DNA of 42,135 nucleotides. Source: Candidatus Sulfopaludibacter sp. SbA3 (GTDB lineage Bacteria > Acidobacteriota > Terriglobia > 20CM-2-55-15). The translations under genes and the position numbers were made by a program. The stretch is from contig CAMBFR010000022.1 in NCBI GenBank assembly GCA_945865815.1, positions 1-42,135 of the forward strand. Direction: 5' to 3'. The notes beneath the pieces were generated by a model. It did not search any database, was not told the DNA's origin, and saw only the letters and a program-made list of their open reading frames with translations. Below, in pieces: positions 1 through 7,800 of the stretch (position 1 is the stretch's first letter; each line of letters opens with the position of its first letter).

Positions 1-1
1 A

Positions 2-147
2 AGAAAGAAGAAGGCAGCCTGATGGAAATGTGCAAAACCCTGCTGGGTTTCGCACATTTCCACAGGCACGGCGGCGATGAACTTAAAACAACAAAACCGG
101 ACAGATCACTTGCTACAAAAACCGGACATTTCTACTTGCTACCGACA
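2..147. mobile_element. Insertion sequence end (left copy)
   Basis: These 146 bases are a perfect reverse complement of 41990-42135. The inner border reads TGTCGG outward from the element, consistent with an IS terminus of the TG...CA type. Next to the border are two tandem copies of a motif with core AAACCGGACA followed by ACTTGCTAC, which look like transposase binding sites. Farther in is a strong hairpin at 24-61. Multiple terminal repeats and TG/CA ends occur in IS21-like elements, but no transposase is inside the window, so the family is not settled. Confidence 0.7.
24..61. repeat. Hairpin inside the IS end
   Basis: A 17-bp stem with one wobble pair closes on a TGCT loop. The same structure recurs at the right end of the window. 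It may block transcription entering or leaving the IS. It has no clear T-run next to it. Confidence 0.6.
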
Positions 148-192
148 GAACAGCACACGAAGAACGAACGGATGGGCTGCGTCTTTTCGCAA

Positions 193-234
193 TGCCGGCG
201 CGCGGACTCGAACCGCGGACCTAAGGATTATGAG
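193..234 (-). repeat. att site: 3' half of the CAT tRNA gene (distal end of integrated element)
   Basis: This 42-bp stretch is identical to 9079-9120, the part of the intact tRNA gene from the anticodon loop through the T arm to the discriminator base. Identity stops after 234 (TCATTA here, ACCTTC in the tRNA). Duplicated tRNA 3' ends are the usual scar of tyrosine-integrase insertion into a tRNA gene, and an integrase lies beside the complete copy. The bases at 148-192 are then the original chromosome downstream of the tRNA. Confidence 0.9.
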
Positions 235-576
235 TCATTATTCTGGAGGATAGCCATAAATGTCCACGGGGGTATATCTCAGTACTCATGCGGGTTTGAA
301 CCTGTGCGTGTCCGGTGTGGATATGCGAGTCTAGACGGGGACTGGGCACACAAGTGGGCACAGGAGATCCCCGCCCCCCACGCCGGTATGGCCCTCTGGC
401 CGGGGCGCTTTGGCTATCTTTATACTGCGCCGCGTGTCGCTGCGGAAATTCCGGTCACGCGTTTTTGCTTGCGCCCAACATTTCCATTGAGCTTAAGCAG
501 GCCGTTTCGCTTGTTCATAATCCTGGACTGATGGGGAGTGGGTCAGTTTGGAATTTTCACAAGGCGACGCTTTCCC
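235..576. other. Non-coding end of the integrated element
   Basis: I find no convincing gene here: the open frames have no ribosome-binding sites and no recognisable products. The stretch holds a pair of TGGGCACA repeats at 343-362 that match a pair at the other end of the element. Nothing else stands out. Confidence 0.5.
343..362 (+). promoter_or_regulatory. Candidate integrase arm-binding sites (left)
   Basis: Two direct copies of TGGGCACA lie at 343-350 and 355-362, with a 12-bp period. The same 8-mer pair with the same period and orientation occurs at 9007-9026, inside the other end of the element. Paired short direct repeats flanking the core are expected of arm-type sites for tyrosine integrases. 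The function is inferred. Confidence 0.45.
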
Positions 577-939
577 CTAGCCACAAGGGAAGGCGTCCAA
601 GAGTGCGTCCCGAACATTGAAGCGGGCAGGAAAGTGAAGTAACTGCGGAAACTTGGATGCGTGCGAAATGATTATCCGTCTTACCTGCTCTACGGTCGCG
701 CCGTCTGGTACGCAAATCTCGCGACTCTTAGCGAGGCCTGAATACGTCAAGGCTTCACCTGATACGAATATCGCATCCACGAACCCCTTGAGATATCGCT
801 CGCATGTCCTGCGGATTACCTGATCAGTGGACTCACACTCTTGAACAAGATCCTGATATGTCTCTTGTGCCCGCTGAGCATAGAGCAGAATGGCTAGTCC
901 GAGCACGATCAACGACGCAAAAGCGGCCTTGAATCGCAT
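577..939 (-). CDS. Exported Rap1a/Tai-like protein
   Basis: The 120-residue protein starts with a hydrophobic N-terminal segment that could be a signal peptide or membrane anchor. The rest has the pattern of the Rap1a/Tai family: a Cys-rich helical domain with motifs around RRTCERYLKGF, an ICVP motif, a helix ending in FP, and a C-terminal ALLDAFPCG. Family members include immunity proteins for type VI secretion amidase effectors, but many are simply periplasmic proteins of unknown role. The start at 939 is chosen because AAAGGAG lies about nine bases upstream; an ATG at 966 in frame has a weaker site. No effector gene is next to it. It is cargo of the integrated element. Confidence 0.65.
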   Translation of the reverse strand: MRFKAAFASLIVLGLAILLYAQRAQETYQDLVQECESTDQVIRRTCERYLKGFVDAIFVSGEALTYSGLAKSREICVPDGATVEQVRRIIISHASKFPQLLHFPARFNVRDALLDAFPCG

Positions 940-1143
940 ATTGGATTTCTCCTTTGTTCTTCCCATACCTCGCGATATTGAGGCCAGTGTCGGGCAGTCT
1001 CACGGCGGGGAAGGAAGATGCCCAATGCAGCTTTCCACTAAAACGTTTCACCGTCAATGATTTCAGCCGCCCCAGTTCTGTCCTGGCAAAGATCCAGAAT
1101 TACGCCTAGCCACGAGCTGCATCCAATCCTGATCAGATTGGTT

Positions 1144-1170
1144 GAGGGCCGGTGATCCCGACCGGCCCTC
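1144..1170. repeat. Perfect 10-bp inverted repeat upstream of the gene at 1201
   Basis: GAGGGCCGGT (1144-1153) and ACCGGCCCTC (1161-1170) form a perfect stem with a 7-base loop. There is no T-run on either strand, so it is not a clear intrinsic terminator. It could be an operator or an mRNA leader hairpin for the gene that follows. Confidence 0.45.
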
Positions 1171-1200
1171 CGCAGCATGGCCACGGGAGGCAGGCCAATC

Positions 1201-1911
1201 ATGAATACGCCATGGGAACGGCTCAAACAAGATCCGAGTTTCAACATTCGACGCACGGTGGCAATCGAAACTCTGACTGAGAGAGTTCAAACAGAGATTT
1301 CCGCTGCAGAGGCAAGGCCAGAGTTTCAGGATGGTCAAATTCCGGTGAGGAGGTTTGTGTCCGGGATTCAAGGCAACTACTTCAAAGCACTTGAGGAATA
1401 TGGCAAGGAGATTTACGGCATCGCAAAGGATGTGTGGAAGAGTCGCGGTCAAACACTCTCGCATGAATTCTGTAGGAACGTTTTTCGGGATGGGATTACT
1501 CCTGAAATTAAGCAGCATGCCAAAGTCAGCAGGGGCTATTTAATGAAACAGTTTGATATCTCCACTCCGAAGGAGGATCGAGAAGGGATCGACAATGAAG
1601 CCGCTCGACATCTTGGGCGCATCCTGGCCCGGCTGAATATGACGGTAGAGATTGACGCCACAGCACTCACGCCTCTGCCCGACCCAAGCGTTGGCGACAT
1701 CAGGCAGGCCCTTGATCGAGGCGAAAGAAGGGAAGCGGTGCGACTGTGGCTCGACATACACGGATTAAAGGGTACGAAGCGAACGAAGGCATCGTTGTAT
1801 CGAGCGGCGAAACTCGACAAATCCGATTACTATAAATGGGAACGCGGCAAGTTGAAGAGTGGGTTCAGCGTTGATAAGTCGCTTCGACGGATCTTGACGG
1901 GCCTTCAGTAG
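1201..1911 (+). CDS. Unknown protein with C-terminal HTH-like segment
   Basis: I do not recognise this 236-residue protein. It is soluble, rich in charged helices, and has no signal peptide. The C-terminal 60 residues contain a stretch around ASLYRAAKLDKSDYYKWERG that resembles a helix-turn-helix of the type that reads 'recruit, bind, act on one operator', so DNA binding is possible. ATG 1201 is preferred over 1177 because GGGAGG precedes it by about ten bases. It lies upstream of the replication genes of the element in the same direction, and may be a regulator or part of the cargo. Confidence 0.6.
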   Translation: MNTPWERLKQDPSFNIRRTVAIETLTERVQTEISAAEARPEFQDGQIPVRRFVSGIQGNYFKALEEYGKEIYGIAKDVWKSRGQTLSHEFCRNVFRDGITPEIKQHAKVSRGYLMKQFDISTPKEDREGIDNEAARHLGRILARLNMTVEIDATALTPLPDPSVGDIRQALDRGERREAVRLWLDIHGLKGTKRTKASLYRAAKLDKSDYYKWERGKLKSGFSVDKSLRRILTGLQ

Positions 1912-2028
1912 TTCATCGCGAATCCTCCTATTTCCCCCACCTTCCCCACCTTGTAATCCCCACATGTGGGTAATCCATCATTTGCCTTGTACGGGCATCG
2001 CTCGACGATACCCATACAGGAGGTTTAC

Positions 2029-2247
2029 ATGCGTTTCGAGACAACAGACACGCCAAGCACTATGGACGCCACTGGCTTGGAACCTGCATTTAGCGTGCAG
2101 CAGTTGGTTAGTCATTACGGCAACTCCGAATCCTTCTGGCGAAAGGAACTTTCACGCAAACGATTGCGCTTTTTCAAGTTGGGTTCGGCGACTCGCATTT
2201 CAAAGACTGCGCTGATGGAGTACTTGCAAAAAAAGGAGTGCCAGTGA
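2029..2247 (+). CDS. Small helix-turn-helix (excisionase/AlpA-like) protein
   Basis: The 72-residue protein has the layout of a MerR/AlpA-type winged HTH used by excisionases: SVQQLVSHYG, then FWRKELSRKRLRFFKLGS, then RISKTALMEYL. Such proteins bind DNA at att sites or at promoters of mobile elements. The start is fixed by a strong AGGAGG seven bases upstream of ATG 2029. The stop overlaps the next start (GTGATGA), so it heads a translationally coupled run of replication genes. It is the best candidate for the excision factor of this element, though a purely regulatory role is equally possible. Confidence 0.7.
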   Translation: MRFETTDTPSTMDATGLEPAFSVQQLVSHYGNSESFWRKELSRKRLRFFKLGSATRISKTALMEYLQKKECQ

Positions 2248-2771
2248 TGACGGCCGCAGAACGGGTGCTGCCGCTGCTGAGCAACCTCCGATCACGGGGC
2301 GATGATCGATGGATCGCCCGATGCCCGGCGCATAAAGACCGCTCGCCGTCATTATCCGTAAGGCAGACGCAAGACCGACTACTGCTGCGCTGCTGGGCCG
2401 GATGCGCGACCAGCGAAATCCTGAACGCCCTTGGACTCGACTGGTCGGCCCTGTTTGCGGACGGCGGTCCCGCACGACGTCCGAATGCAGTTGTCGAGCC
2501 CAAGGTTCGAGCTGGGCAATCGCTAGAAACATGGCGGCAGGCTGAACTGAAGTTTTGTGGGGAAGAACTGAGGCGGCGGGACATGCTGCGAATCGCTGTC
2601 ACCGATGCGGTCTATGACGGCACTTTGAGTGAGGAGGGAGCGTCGCACTATTTGGCGGCTGTTTACCGCGGTTATTCCGAACTGGAAAATCGATGGCACA
2701 GGCTGCTCCACGTTGACCAGTGTTCAGACACGTTATCGCTGTGGCGCGAATCTGGGAAGGGCGCAGCATGA
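2247..2771 (+). CDS. CHC2-type zinc-finger, primase-like protein
   Basis: The N-terminal 65 residues form a phage-type primase zinc finger: CPAHKDRSPSLSV followed by LLLRCWAGC, giving Cys-x2-His and Cys-x3-Cys ligands, and then EILNALGLDWSALF. The remaining 110 residues are helical with no TOPRIM or polymerase motif, so this looks like a separated template-recognition subunit rather than a full primase. It overlaps the previous stop by one base and the next gene by ATGA, indicating tight coupling. It probably helps initiate replication of the element together with the DUF3987 protein. Confidence 0.75.
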   Translation: MTAAERVLPLLSNLRSRGDDRWIARCPAHKDRSPSLSVRQTQDRLLLRCWAGCATSEILNALGLDWSALFADGGPARRPNAVVEPKVRAGQSLETWRQAELKFCGEELRRRDMLRIAVTDAVYDGTLSEEGASHYLAAVYRGYSELENRWHRLLHVDQCSDTLSLWRESGKGAA

Positions 2772-4300
2772 GGAACAATACCGGGATCGAGGCCGCAACC
2801 GAAGTTGAGGTTAATGAAATTCTGGGCTGGCCGAAGGTGGAACCGATAGCGGGCGGACTTCCGCCGGTTGAAACATTCGACGAACAGTTACTCCCCACAT
2901 CCTTCCGGGCTTTCGCGGTGGACGCTGCCGACCGGATGCAAGTCCCATTGGACTATCCCGCCGTAGTATCGATGGTATGCCTCGCCGGTGTGGTCAGTCG
3001 CCGGGTGCGAATGCAACCGAAGGCAAATGATACTGGATGGATCATCGTCCCGAATCTGTGGGGAGGAATTGCCGCACCGCCGGGCTTCCTGAAATCACCG
3101 TTGATTCAATCCATCACGTCACCGTTGAACAAAATACAGGCTGAATGGCGAACCATTCACGAGCAGGCTGCATCGGAATATGAACAGGCGCGGGAAGAAT
3201 CGGAATTACGTCGAACAGCGTGGCGCGAAATGTACAAGAAAAGCGCAAAAAGCGGAAACCCTGCGCCCAATAGGATTGACGATGCACTTCGGGAGCCGAC
3301 GTTGCAGCGGTTGATTATCAATGACGCGACCTTCGAGGCGCTGCATCAGACCATGAGCGAAAACCCCGCAGGTATTCTCGTGGTTCGGGATGAACTCACC
3401 GGCTGGTGGAGCCAACTGGACCGGCCTGGACGGGAGGGCGAACGAGCGTTCTGTTTGCAGGCGTGGAATGGCGACACCGGGCACACGATAGACCGGATTG
3501 GGCGTGGAACAATTCATGTCCCAGCGTGCTGTATGTCGATGATTGGCGGTATCCAGCCGGGCCGGTTGCGTTCATATCTGGCCGATGCCCTTGCGGACGG
3601 CCCGTCGAACGACGGACTAATTCAACGATTCCAGCTGATGGTCTGGCCTGATACCAGCCTTGAATGGCATTACGTAGACCGTCCGCCAGAAGCGACTGCG
3701 GAGGAACAGGCGGGACGTGTATTTCGCCGATTGGTGCAATTGGACCCAGAGAATCCACCCTGCTATCGGTTCGCACCGGACGCGCAGGAGCTGTTCGTCG
3801 CATGGTTCAGGGAAAATGAAGGGAAGATACGTGGAGGCGAATTGCATCCCGCTCTTGTGTCGCACCTGAGCAAATATCGAAGCCTGATGCCTTCGCTCGC
3901 GGTCCTGTTTGAATTGGCGGACTGGGCGGCCAGTGCCGGTTCCGCGAATGCTGTATCGCTGGACCATGCGCGTCGGGCGGCGGCGTTTTGCGACTATTTG
4001 GAATCACACGCGAGGCGCGTCTATTCCTGCATCGTGACCCCGCAGTTACGGTCGGCACAGGAACTGGCGGCCAAAATAACGGACCGAAAGATTGGGACCG
4101 AGATTGGGAATGAGGGTTTCTTCACTAGCCGCGATGTGTACCGCAAAGGATGGACCGGACTCGATTCACCAGAACTGGTCGAACGGGCGGCAACTATCCT
4201 CGTGGATTCCGGTTGGTTGAGGGACATGCCAAACGAAACCGGACCCGATGGCGGTCGTCCATCGAAACGCTATGCCGTGAATCCGAGGATATGGGAATGA
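2768..4300 (+). CDS. DUF3987 (YfjI-like) replication/helicase-like protein
   Basis: The 510-residue protein carries the signature of the DUF3987 family: GGIAAPPGFLKSPLIQ (a degenerate P-loop, residues about 100-115) and ILVVRDELTGWW (a Walker-B-like segment). These proteins accompany primases in phages, satellites and plasmids and are thought to act as helicase or loader subunits. The start at 2768 gives an ATGA overlap with the preceding gene and has GGGAAGG upstream. The C-terminal region (about 440-510) looks like a winged helix. Its length is typical of the family. Confidence 0.8.
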   Translation: MRNNTGIEAATEVEVNEILGWPKVEPIAGGLPPVETFDEQLLPTSFRAFAVDAADRMQVPLDYPAVVSMVCLAGVVSRRVRMQPKANDTGWIIVPNLWGGIAAPPGFLKSPLIQSITSPLNKIQAEWRTIHEQAASEYEQAREESELRRTAWREMYKKSAKSGNPAPNRIDDALREPTLQRLIINDATFEALHQTMSENPAGILVVRDELTGWWSQLDRPGREGERAFCLQAWNGDTGHTIDRIGRGTIHVPACCMSMIGGIQPGRLRSYLADALADGPSNDGLIQRFQLMVWPDTSLEWHYVDRPPEATAEEQAGRVFRRLVQLDPENPPCYRFAPDAQELFVAWFRENEGKIRGGELHPALVSHLSKYRSLMPSLAVLFELADWAASAGSANAVSLDHARRAAAFCDYLESHARRVYSCIVTPQLRSAQELAAKITDRKIGTEIGNEGFFTSRDVYRKGWTGLDSPELVERAATILVDSGWLRDMPNETGPDGGRPSKRYAVNPRIWE

Positions 4301-4653
4301 GCGTCAGTCGGTGGATGAACTGGACTCCAGAGGGCGAAGCCATTATTGGGAATTCCCCCAGACGTGAACTGACAAAACCATCAAAACCTAGTTCTGTCAG
4401 TTTTGGCGGTGCCATACATGCGAATAGTCAGGAAATAGGGGAAGGTATTCCAAGGGCCATTATTGAGAAATCCCCACAGAGTGAACTGACAGAACCGCCA
4501 AAACCTAATTCGTTATCCGAGGCGGATGCTTGGATGTGGATTCAGGAACGGTCCGCCATTATGGAAATCGACGGTGGGTTCACCCGTGAACAAGCGGACG
4601 TTCGGGCCTTTAGCGTCTGGTTTGAACGGTTCGTCGGTGACAACAAACCGTGA
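4297..4653 (+). CDS. Small mobile-element protein downstream of DUF3987 gene
   Basis: This 118-residue protein overlaps the DUF3987 stop by ATGA. Its C-terminal part, ERSAIMEIDGGFTREQADV, is a motif I know from small proteins that follow primase/DUF3987 genes in many proteobacterial islands; the function is unknown. The N-terminal half is low in structure and contains an internal 117-nt duplication with the residue motif ELT(K/E)P(S/P)KP. An alternative ATG at 4291 would add two residues. Confidence 0.65.
   Translation: MSVSRWMNWTPEGEAIIGNSPRRELTKPSKPSSVSFGGAIHANSQEIGEGIPRAIIEKSPQSELTEPPKPNSLSEADAWMWIQERSAIMEIDGGFTREQADVRAFSVWFERFVGDNKP
4339..4511 (+). repeat. Two copies of a 56-bp imperfect direct repeat
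   Basis: Copies at 4339-4394 and 4456-4511 share about 80 percent of their bases and are offset by 117 nt, a multiple of three. The duplication therefore preserves the frame of the gene at 4297 and repeats a proline- and threonine-rich linker. Confidence 0.65.
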
Positions 4654-4844
4654 ATGACACAACCCCAATGATTACAGCATGCGCCGACTTGTGGCCGCGA
4701 TCACCAGTTTCCTAGATCAACAACTGAATGGAGGGAAAAACAATGCAAAGGCCTAGTCTAGTTCTCAGGTACAACAACTGCATCAGTTAACGATCCTTGC
4801 GCCCTGGCTGGAAACGGCACGCAAGGCAGCATTGACGCGCTGCC

Positions 4845-5774
4845 CTATTTCAACCGAATAACGGATATCGCTCCAGGCACTCTGTCCACGGTCATCATGT
4901 AACCGCCGTTTCCTGTGCGTGTAATGGTAACGCTCGGTCGATAAGCGGAGTGGTAGTGGTAAGAGGAATCTGTCTGCTGCCATAACTGGCCGTTGTCTAG
5001 CTGGAACTGAGTCCCTCCGGTCCAGCCTTCAAACGTGCCAGCGATCCGGCCTTGAATCATGGCTCCAGAATAAACTGGCGCGGAATATGTCGGCTCGATG
5101 GGCGGATCTAGTAGTTTTGGCTTTGGAGGTGATGGGCGGCTTTGAGTGGGTGCTCCATCGCCATACACCAAACCTCTCGTCATATTCTCGAACATTTCCA
5201 TCCACGAACTCTTTTTTTGCGGTGCTGGCGCTTGCTTTTGCCGTCGGGCTTCCTCTTCCGCCTGGCGCCGCGCGATATAGTCGCTACCAGTTATGAGGTA
5301 TGGACCGTTCCAATCCGCATCCCTTAGTTCAAAAAATACGGCACATTGCTGAGGCGCCAAATCGCGCACGGCGAACCATTGGCCCTTGTCATTGCTGACA
5401 AGTTCCGCATTCGGAAACGACGCCCTCATGTCATCCCCTTTCCATCGCGATGGCACGACGTCCTGAAGTTGGCCGCACGTGGCTAAGCGTCCCGGCTCCC
5501 ATGCGACATACGGCCCAGCCCACAGGTCATTTTCAGAAAAGAAACCGACCGTGCATTCTGGTTTCGCGTGCCAGGCAATAACGTCTCCCTTGTCTTCAGT
5601 AAGGCGGATTCCTGGAAACTCATTCATGATTTGCTGCAGCGACCAATTACCATGCTGCTTAACCATCGTTTCGATATAACTGCAAGTTTGATTGGCCAGT
5701 AGCTGACTCTGCCCGGCAAAAACAAATCCCGAGTGTAATGCAATAGCGAGAATGACAGTCGCGAAGCGACCCAT
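4845..5774 (-). CDS. Exported protein of unknown function
   Basis: The 309-residue protein begins with a clear signal peptide (cleavage likely after FVFAG). Residues about 25-170 form a Cys-containing globular region; about 170-230 is a Glu/Arg/Pro-rich linker; the last 75 residues (IQGRIAGTFEGWTGG, DNGQLWQQ, YRPSVTI) resemble a beta-rich domain that I have seen at the end of several hypothetical exported proteins, but cannot name. The start has GAGGGGG eight bases upstream. It lies convergent to the replication genes and is probably cargo of the element. Confidence 0.6.
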   Translation of the reverse strand: MGRFATVILAIALHSGFVFAGQSQLLANQTCSYIETMVKQHGNWSLQQIMNEFPGIRLTEDKGDVIAWHAKPECTVGFFSENDLWAGPYVAWEPGRLATCGQLQDVVPSRWKGDDMRASFPNAELVSNDKGQWFAVRDLAPQQCAVFFELRDADWNGPYLITGSDYIARRQAEEEARRQKQAPAPQKKSSWMEMFENMTRGLVYGDGAPTQSRPSPPKPKLLDPPIEPTYSAPVYSGAMIQGRIAGTFEGWTGGTQFQLDNGQLWQQTDSSYHYHSAYRPSVTITRTGNGGYMMTVDRVPGAISVIRLK

Positions 5775-5921
5775 AGGCCGACCCCCTCAATTTCACCGAG
5801 TTCCAAAAGCCTACACCTGCGTTTCCAGGCTGACGAGGGAAAAAGGCTTTTATTGGAAAGGCTCTAAGCGGGTAGACAAATACGGAAATCTTCCCAAAGA
5901 CAAACGCGCCTTCCCTCGCCT

Positions 5922-5957
5922 TTGTTTTGTAAGAGACAATACCCTTATACTCGTCTC
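5922..5957 (+). promoter_or_regulatory. Promoter with overlapping operator candidate
   Basis: TTGTTT (5922-5927) and TATACT (5946-5951) are separated by 18 bases, a good sigma-70-type promoter for the gene at 6009. The inverted repeat GAGAC (5933-5937) / GTCTC (5953-5957) brackets the -10 box, so a bound repressor would block it. The downstream gene encodes an HTH protein, so autoregulation is plausible. Confidence 0.5.
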
Positions 5958-6008
5958 AAGTAACATTAGGGATTCAGATAGTTAACTGCCAGTCACTTGG
6001 AGGGTTCC

Positions 6009-6677
6009 TTGAGCACGCCCATCAATCTTTCCAATTACCCCGACATTCAACAGGAATTAGATATCATCGCCAGAAGATTACCCGGCAAAGGCCCAGCCCT
6101 CGGACGCCTGATCGACAAGGCGGAAGTCATGCAAAAAGACATCGCGGACCACCTGAAAGTTGACCGATCGGCAGTCAGCCAGTGGGTCGCCGAGAAGAAA
6201 TGGCCAAGGCCCCGACGGCTATTGGACATGCTGATATTCCTACAGATAGACCGGAAGTTGCTCACTGAAGCTGCGGCCACACTGATGGGAGGGGATATGG
6301 CTCAAGACGTATTCCGCGCGTGTGGCAGTTTGTCCCTCCTGGAAGTCACTCGCGATCAAATGTTGGAAATGCTCTCCAGTAAGGGAGATTTCGAACAACG
6401 GGACCTGATCTTCAAGACCTTCACTTCGCACGTCACCCTAGCTGTGGCGCTGAAAGCCGCAGGCATGAAGGGTGCCGAAAGCTGCGATCCGAAAGCGGCG
6501 AAGTTGTTTTTTGATGAGTGGCGGGAGCACCAACGGGAAGCGACCAACCGGAACACCGGGCGGGATACCAGGGCAAACTCGAAGGCTCACGCGATCATTG
6601 AAGCGTCAATGCAACAAGGTAGCGCGTCGGCGCTTTCCGGTGAGCAAAGCGAAGAACCGGACGTTAGCGAGACTTGA
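6009..6677 (+). CDS. HTH transcriptional regulator
   Basis: The 222-residue protein has an N-terminal helix-turn-helix (KAEVMQKDIADHLKVDRSAV, then SQWVAEKKWPRPRRL), similar to Cro/C1-type domains. The remainder is helical and of unknown function, with a charged disordered C-terminus. The start is TTG 6009, chosen because GGAGG is five to six bases upstream; an in-frame TTG at 5997 overlaps that site. It lies in the central part of the element and may be its master repressor. A promoter with an inverted repeat lies about 60 bases upstream. Confidence 0.65.
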   Translation: MSTPINLSNYPDIQQELDIIARRLPGKGPALGRLIDKAEVMQKDIADHLKVDRSAVSQWVAEKKWPRPRRLLDMLIFLQIDRKLLTEAAATLMGGDMAQDVFRACGSLSLLEVTRDQMLEMLSSKGDFEQRDLIFKTFTSHVTLAVALKAAGMKGAESCDPKAAKLFFDEWREHQREATNRNTGRDTRANSKAHAIIEASMQQGSASALSGEQSEEPDVSET

Positions 6678-6760
6678 ACTGCGCGTTTGTGACTGTGAAT
6701 CAACGCCATCGGGAGGCGGGACCCCACTATTGACCTCCTGCCGGAAGGGTCCGATACGCC

Positions 6761-7504
6761 TTAGGAGTGGAAGCGCCTACGCGCCTTTGAAGAAACTGCC
6801 AGTCCGGCGAGGCCCATACTCAGGAGAAGGATCGTGGAGGGCTCGGGGACGGAATTAACTACGTCGAACCGAGCAAACGGAATGCCGGTGTACGTGCTGC
6901 CTCGAAGGCTGCCGTCTATGACGGTTAGGTATGGATCTACTGTAAACGGTCCCTGCGGGACATCAGCCCAACTGGGATCGGTATGGTTGTAGAGGAGGCC
7001 CAAGAAAGCCCAGTTGTTCGGATCGATGACAGTCCCGCTAACGAAAGAAAAGTGAGGAAACACGACCTCGTATCGCTTACCAGCCTCGAATGTGAAGGCT
7101 ATGGGTAGGTCAAAATAGCGATGTTGTCCGGCGGGATGATTCGGAACGTTCAGTTCGTCAGCGTCCTCGACAACACCTGACGACGAAGCCAAAAGAGCGC
7201 CTCTCGCAGTAGGTAATTCATTGAAAGGAACCAAGGCCGTGTCGTAGATCTCCGCTGTCAGGTCCATGAACCCATCGACGCCAAACGTGGTCCCCACCGA
7301 TTGAATTGTGAATGTTTGGTGCGCATCAAAGATGAGCCCCAGTTGTTGGCTACAGCACAGCACGGACTGTCCAGAATAAAAGCTGCCGACGATGGTCCGA
7401 TCCAAGGGCAGGCCGATGTTTATCGAGTCCGCTTTCGCAAACGAGGAATACAGCAGGACGAGCACCGACGCGAACAGCACACCCTTAAGTCTGAAACGTT
7501 TCAT
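6761..7504 (-). CDS. PEP-CTERM sorting-domain protein
   Basis: The 247-residue protein has a signal peptide (hydrophobic core VLFASVLVLLYSSFA, then KADS). It ends with the PEP-CTERM signal: VPEPS, a hydrophobic segment, and the basic tail KARRRF. PEP-CTERM proteins are processed by exosortase and linked to extracellular polysaccharide. The middle is a beta-rich domain that I do not recognise. RBS AGGAGAG precedes the start. No exosortase gene is in the window, so sorting must rely on the host. The gene lies inside the integrated element as cargo. Confidence 0.8.
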   Translation of the reverse strand: MKRFRLKGVLFASVLVLLYSSFAKADSINIGLPLDRTIVGSFYSGQSVLCCSQQLGLIFDAHQTFTIQSVGTTFGVDGFMDLTAEIYDTALVPFNELPTARGALLASSSGVVEDADELNVPNHPAGQHRYFDLPIAFTFEAGKRYEVVFPHFSFVSGTVIDPNNWAFLGLLYNHTDPSWADVPQGPFTVDPYLTVIDGSLRGSTYTGIPFARFDVVNSVPEPSTILLLSMGLAGLAVSSKARRRFHS

Positions 7505-7613
7505 GGTTCTCTCCTATGTCTCCGACATGCCGCCGAGCACATCATCAAGATGCTGTTTTGTCAAGCGAACCATTTGCATTTACATTCAGCAAGCCTTGCA
7601 GTCATATCTGAAT

Positions 7614-7796
7614 ATGAAGTGTCCACATTGCGGGAAGACCATTTCGAGGACTCTCATCGTGCAGGAATCGGGCAGGATCGGCGGCAGCAAGACCGCCCAG
7701 CGAGGCCCCGAATACTTCAAGCAGATCCAAGCCATGCGAAAGACTAGAGGCGGTGGACGACCGAAGAAGGCCGACAAAGAAAAGGGAGGCAAATAA
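7614..7796 (+). CDS. Small zinc-ribbon protein next to the integrase
   Basis: The 60-residue protein starts MKCPHCGKTI, a Cys-x2-Cys zinc knuckle, and ends in a lysine/arginine-rich tail (GRPKKADKEKGGK). Only one CxxC is present, so zinc binding would need a dimer or a partner. It stops five bases before the integrase start and overlaps its ribosome-binding region, suggesting co-expression. The basic tail fits a DNA-associated accessory, perhaps for recombination. No recognisable family beyond that. Confidence 0.5.
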   Translation: MKCPHCGKTISRTLIVQESGRIGGSKTAQRGPEYFKQIQAMRKTRGGGRPKKADKEKGGK

Positions 7797-7800
7797 GCCA

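Noticed and set aside
22-531. Long frame beginning within the left IS end
   Set aside because: It crosses the IS border and the tRNA att fragment, has no ribosome-binding site, and its product has no recognisable pattern.
4679-4756. Possible 25-residue peptide (MRRLVAAITSFLDQQ...)
   Set aside because: The sequence looks protein-like, but it has no ribosome-binding site and is too short to judge.
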